Shown: in pieces, positions 63,806 through 64,000 of the stretch
How the letters are laid out: each line of letters begins with the position of its first letter
How positions within the stretch are numbered: position 1 is the first letter of the stretch
Assembly (NCBI GenBank): GCA_964392385.1
Contig: CAYMPR010000003.1
Coordinates: 1-64,000, forward strand
Direction: 5' to 3'
From: MWEH01 sp964392385
GTDB lineage: Bacteria; Bacillota; Clostridia; Christensenellales; DTU072
DNA length: 64,000 nucleotides
Translations under genes and position numbers: made by a program
The notes under the pieces: generated by a model
What the model saw: only the letters and a program-made list of their open reading frames with translations
Databases searched by the model: none
What the model was told of the DNA's origin: nothing

Positions 63806-63990
63806 AGTTACATCGTTATTAGACTTATCAATTTGGTTCTTTATGTAATACTATCTATCTCGTATGTTCATAACCTTTATAACAATTAAACTAATCAATT
63901 TGAGCCCATATACACTCTTATTTATCTCTTTTATTCATAACCTTTTTTGCAAGCTGAACGGTAATTAAATTAATGAACTTTAGCCCATAC
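63806..63990. repeat. Degenerate 67-bp tandem copies of an upstream gene's 3' end
   Basis: TTCATAACCTTT recurs at 63867 and 63934, and TCAATTTG at 63828 and 63895, both 67 bp apart. The copy nearest the window edge encodes the real C-terminus of the upstream gene. The next copy still reads YGLKLISLIVIKVMNIRDR and a stop in another frame position, and a third is only a fragment. Confidence 0.75.
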
Positions 63991-64000
63991 ACTACAAAGA
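63918..64000 (-). CDS. C-terminal fragment of an unrecognised, possibly membrane, protein
   Basis: The last 26 codons and a TAA stop of a gene entering from the right edge: VYGLKFINLITVQLAKKVMN then KRDK. This is a hydrophobic-to-basic tail, as at the end of an integral membrane protein. DUF4097 genes often sit behind PadR-regulator and DUF1700-type membrane genes, so such a gene is possible, but the fragment is too short to decide. Confidence 0.5.
   Translation of the reverse strand, partial: FVVYGLKFINLITVQLAKKVMNKRDK

Noticed and set aside
1..64000. Prophage, transposon or integrative element
   Set aside because: No integrase, transposase, phage structural or conjugation gene, and no att-like direct repeats were recognised.

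Overview
The window is an AT-rich stretch of a low-GC Gram-positive-type genome, most likely a gut Bacillota (Clostridia-like) metagenome assembly. The support is the standard genetic code with purine-rich ribosome binding sites, AddAB instead of RecBCD, lipobox lipoproteins, a dockerin, Big-type Ig-like domains and enzymes for host glycans (GH95 fucosidase, GH20 hexosaminidase). The taxonomic placement is inference. Ten runs of exactly 100 N are scaffold gaps; where sequence periodicity, reading frame or family length allows a test, the true gap is not 100 bases. Every gene I can support lies on the minus strand, so the window reads right to left. I found no rRNA, tRNA, CRISPR array, insertion sequence or prophage gene.

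Right end (57-64 kb), in transcription order: the tail of an unrecognised membrane-type gene, a DUF4097-like surface protein, a strong terminator, then a three-gene HipBST-type toxin-antitoxin operon. The hip operon is preceded by three ACCC-N4-GGGT palindromes at an exact 41-bp spacing. Next comes a large lipoprotein with Ig-like domains and a transglutaminase-like catalytic triad.

Sugar block (53.9-57.5 kb): a galactose-mutarotase-like protein, a divergent ROK-family protein lacking the usual zinc cysteines, and a PIG-L/LmbE-type deacetylase. The 3' end of the deacetylase gene is embedded in a 64-bp tandem repeat array that ends at a strong terminator.

Centre (26.2-53.1 kb): one giant gene, about 26.9 kb at nominal gap sizes, encoding a lipoprotein of roughly 8,900 residues. 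Its first about 5,400 residues are some 14-15 diverged tandem modules of 300-410 residues. These have amphipathic beta-strand and short-helix patterning that recalls hydrophobic-ligand-binding half-barrel folds. The rest is a carboxypeptidase-regulatory-like segment and many Ig-like repeats. This is the most striking object in the window.

Left half: an AAA/DUF4143 ATPase, a 2,111-residue secreted M6-type metalloprotease (zinc motif, RCC1-like repeats, Big domains, C-terminal dockerin), then a small lipoprotein with a Big_3 domain and a cohesin-like beta-sandwich. The last two may form a surface anchoring pair. They are followed by a cytoplasmic GH20, a calcium-type P-ATPase, an alpha/beta-hydrolase-like protein without a complete catalytic triad, signal peptidase I, a membrane protein with an Ala/Glu/Lys repeat tail, a cytoplasmic GH95, and AddB-AddA running off the left edge.

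Taken together, the block suggests a cell that displays very large lipoproteins and a dockerin-tethered protease on its surface and finishes degrading imported fucosylated and N-acetylhexosamine-containing oligosaccharides in the cytoplasm.
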